Shown here piece after piece: positions 16,303 to 18,314 of a DNA stretch of 18,314 nt (position 1 is its first letter; the number at the start of each line of letters is the position of its first letter). The notes under the pieces were generated by a model. It did not search any database. It saw only the letters and a list, made by a program, of their open reading frames with translations, and was not told the origin of the DNA. The translations under genes and the position numbers were made by a program. Source of the stretch: an uncultured bacterium (GTDB lineage: Bacteria > Bacteroidota > Bacteroidia > Bacteroidales > Marinifilaceae). Location: the NCBI GenBank assembly GCA_905215395.1, contig CAJMQA010000027.1:1-18314 (forward strand), given 5' to 3'.

Positions 16303-18314
16303 TTAAAAATTCAAAGTTAAACCTACTGCAAACTGCCGGGGCAATGGGTACGAACCCAAAAAGTCGATCCCGGAAGTGATGTCCACAATCTCAGGGTCCA
16401 GACCCGAATAATTGGTCAGCAGGAACAGATTTTCCCCGGTGATAAACATCCGCACCCCTTCAAGTCCAATTTTCCGGGCGAGGCGTTCGTGTAAATTATA
16501 CCCGAGCGTCAACTGTTTCAACCGCAACATATGAACGGTCTCGATATCCCGGTCATAATACCCGTTGTATTGCATAGTATTCCGGCTATACATCTGGATA
16601 TATGGATATTCCGCATTTCCGGATTCCGGTCCTTTCCAGCTATTCACCTCATCGGGATTCACCATCAACGGACGTCCGTTCGGATTAGGCGACAAAGAGG
16701 TATTATCGTATACCTTCAGGATATGCCGGCCAATGGAATAACTGAAGGCCACATTCAGATCGAATTGCTTCCAGGTGATCTCATTCATAATCCCCCCATA
16801 GGCCACAGGCAACGGACTGGCAGCAAAATACCTGTCGCTATTGAGTATTTGTCCGTCCCCGTTCAGATCGGCGATGATATAGGTACCCCTTTGGAATATT
16901 CCGTTGATATTTCCCCCGTATAAAGGCCGGGGTATACCGTTGGTCTGGTATTGCACCGGCACTTCGTCCAGGGAATTATAAAACCCCTTCACCTGATAAG
17001 CCCGGATTTGATACAAAGATTTTCCAATGACATTATTTCCGAAATCAAATCCATCGCTACTTTTAACAAAGCGGTTCCAATTGCGCGAAACATTGGCTTT
17101 CATCCTCCATTTCACTGCCGTCGTACGGAAGATATCGGCTGTCAGCTCCACTTCCATCCCCTGATTGGATACCGCCAGGGCATTCTGCCATTGAAAAGTA
17201 TGAAACAATACGTTCCCCGGCAATTGCATCCGTTGCAACTGCCCGGAAGTATAACGGTAGTAATAATCGACAGTCAGTTTCAGACGGTAGTCGAAAAAAT
17301 TCAGGTCCAGACCAATATCATACTGGTCGGTTTCCTCCCAGGTGAGATTCCGGTTGATCACTCCGCCTATCGGATTAGGAGTCATAGCGGGTTTTCCCAG
17401 AAAAGTCCCTCCCCCCTGCACCACTCCTTTTGCGAGATAAGGCTGGCTGAATTTTTGACCCGACTTGCCCCAGCTTGCCCGGATTTTTCCGAAACTAAGC
17501 CAATACCAGGATTTCAGAAACGGCTCTTCCGAAAAAGCCCAGCCCGCGGCTACCGAGGGAAAAGTGGCCCAACGGACATTATCTCCGAACACCGACGATC
17601 CATCGCGCCGGACCGTAGCTTCAAACATGTATTTCTCTCTGAAATTGTAAGATAAGCGTCCGAAATAGCTGTTCATCCGCTGTTCTTCAAAGTCCGACTC
17701 ATAGGTAAAAGCAGACCCAAGATTATCTTCTCCATATTGTAATATTCCATTGTTCCCTCCCCAATCCGGGCTGACATAATGTATTTTATCGTTGGGACCG
17801 TTTTTCCCGCTTCCCTGATTCAGGAAACTCTGGTCTTTCTGAAAAGAGAGTCCCAGTAATACATCGAAATTGTGGTTGTTTTTAATTTTAAAATGATAAC
17901 TCAGTAAATTTTCGTTCAGGATGGAAATATCCCGCCCGATGGCTCCGGTAGATTCCGACCAGTGGTTTTTTACATCCAAGGTACTGGGACGGAAGTTGTT
18001 CTGATTCTGCTGATTGTAATCTATCCCTCCCGATACCTTCAAATGCAAATTCCGGATGATTTCATAATCGAGCACCAGATTGTAACGGGCACCGTAACCG
18101 TGATTCTTTTCCAGAATACTATTCAGCTTCCCGATCAATTCATCATCAATATAGGCTGCCCCGGGAAGCAAAGAAGAGGACTTCATGGGATCGACGGTAA
18201 TCCCCTCGACCTTTTGTCCCCCCCCGGCTTCACCCCCTCCCCCGCTGCGGTCGGTCTCACTTAAAGAACTCTGATTATCCACACGCAGCCGCTTGCTGGG
18301 AAAAGCCGTCAGAT
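16303..18314 (-). CDS. SusC/RagA-family TonB-dependent transporter, 5' end outside the window
   Basis: C-terminal 670 residues of a SusC transporter. The reading frame stays open to the window edge: upstream of a GTG at 18282 it continues as LTAFPSKRLRVDNQSS, aligning with LTAFPSKRLRIDNQIS of the SusC at 2297-5845. The GTG is therefore not a start, and about 510 residues (signal peptide, regulatory domain, plug and part of the barrel) lie outside. The visible part is barrel, with SYNFREKYMFEATVRRDGSS, WGKSGQKFSQPYLA, a DLNGDGQILNSD motif, and the terminal strand QFAVGLTLNF. Whether it has an STN domain cannot be seen. Compared with its paralogue it has a Gly-rich loop (SGGGGEAGGGQK) coded by a G-rich stretch with a run of eight G at 18225-18218. 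The susD gene follows after 10 nt. Confidence 0.96.
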   Translation of the reverse strand, partial: LTAFPSKRLRVDNQSSLSETDRSGGGGEAGGGQKVEGITVDPMKSSSLLPGAAYIDDELIGKLNSILEKNHGYGARYNLVLDYEIIRNLHLKVSGGIDYNQQNQNNFRPSTLDVKNHWSESTGAIGRDISILNENLLSYHFKIKNNHNFDVLLGLSFQKDQSFLNQGSGKNGPNDKIHYVSPDWGGNNGILQYGEDNLGSAFTYESDFEEQRMNSYFGRLSYNFREKYMFEATVRRDGSSVFGDNVRWATFPSVAAGWAFSEEPFLKSWYWLSFGKIRASWGKSGQKFSQPYLAKGVVQGGGTFLGKPAMTPNPIGGVINRNLTWEETDQYDIGLDLNFFDYRLKLTVDYYYRYTSGQLQRMQLPGNVLFHTFQWQNALAVSNQGMEVELTADIFRTTAVKWRMKANVSRNWNRFVKSSDGFDFGNNVIGKSLYQIRAYQVKGFYNSLDEVPVQYQTNGIPRPLYGGNINGIFQRGTYIIADLNGDGQILNSDRYFAASPLPVAYGGIMNEITWKQFDLNVAFSYSIGRHILKVYDNTSLSPNPNGRPLMVNPDEVNSWKGPESGNAEYPYIQMYSRNTMQYNGYYDRDIETVHMLRLKQLTLGYNLHERLARKIGLEGVRMFITGENLFLLTNYSGLDPEIVDITSGIDFLGSYPLPRQFAVGLTLNF

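Noticed and set aside
18250..18282. GTG at 18282 as the start of the right-hand SusC
   Set aside because: The frame stays open through the window edge and the upstream residues LTAFPSKRLR match the paralogue, so this is an internal codon of a gene cut by the window.
1..18314. Classic polysaccharide utilisation locus
   Set aside because: SusCD pairs alone would suggest it, but no glycoside hydrolase, polysaccharide lyase, esterase or sulfatase is present; the linked enzymes are a peptidase and a thioredoxin.
1..18314. CRISPR array, tRNA or rRNA gene, insertion sequence or phage genes
   Set aside because: No regular short repeats, no tRNA-like cloverleaf, no transposase or integrase and no terminal inverted repeats were seen; almost the whole window is coding on one strand.

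Overview
The window looks like part of a Bacteroidales chromosome. Nutrient-uptake genes of the SusC/SusD (RagA/RagB) type, an ECF sigma factor with a FecR-type anti-sigma factor, many lipoproteins, few Shine-Dalgarno sequences and a TAnnTTTG promoter element all point that way. The gene set (SusCD, fasciclin-like lipoprotein, thioredoxin, M16 peptidase) recalls gut genera such as Odoribacter or Butyricimonas. That genus-level guess is an inference from memory and was not tested. All genes lie on the minus strand, so transcription runs from right to left.

Right-hand locus (18314 to 7831). In transcription order it holds a susC whose 5' end is cut by the window edge, susD, a FAS1-like lipoprotein, a coiled-coil lipoprotein, a secreted thioredoxin-like protein, a 924-residue M16 zinc peptidase, and a lipoprotein with two IPT/TIG domains and a DUF4595-like C-terminus. 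Gaps are -13 to 41 nt, so this is probably one operon. It ends in a strong intrinsic terminator at 7773-7806.

Left-hand locus (7703 to 1). It starts in the only sizeable non-coding gap, 7614-7830, with a Bacteroidetes-type promoter. It then holds an ECF sigma factor, a FecR-type anti-sigma factor, a full-length SusC with an STN signalling domain, SusD, a second FAS1-like lipoprotein, and the first 20 codons of another lipoprotein that runs off the left edge. The susC-susD-fas1-lipoprotein order, the 10-nt susC/susD gap and the 13-nt susD/fas1 overlap are the same in both loci, so they are tandem paralogues.

Working model: SusCD pairs import a substrate across the outer membrane, surface or periplasmic lipoproteins help bind it, and in the right-hand locus a periplasmic thioredoxin and an M16 peptidase process it. 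No glycoside hydrolase, lyase or sulfatase is present, so peptide or small-protein uptake (as for RagAB, or the FusA/FusC ferredoxin system) fits better than polysaccharide use. The left-hand SusC probably signals substrate through its STN domain to FecR and the sigma factor. Substrate and regulon cannot be read from the sequence.
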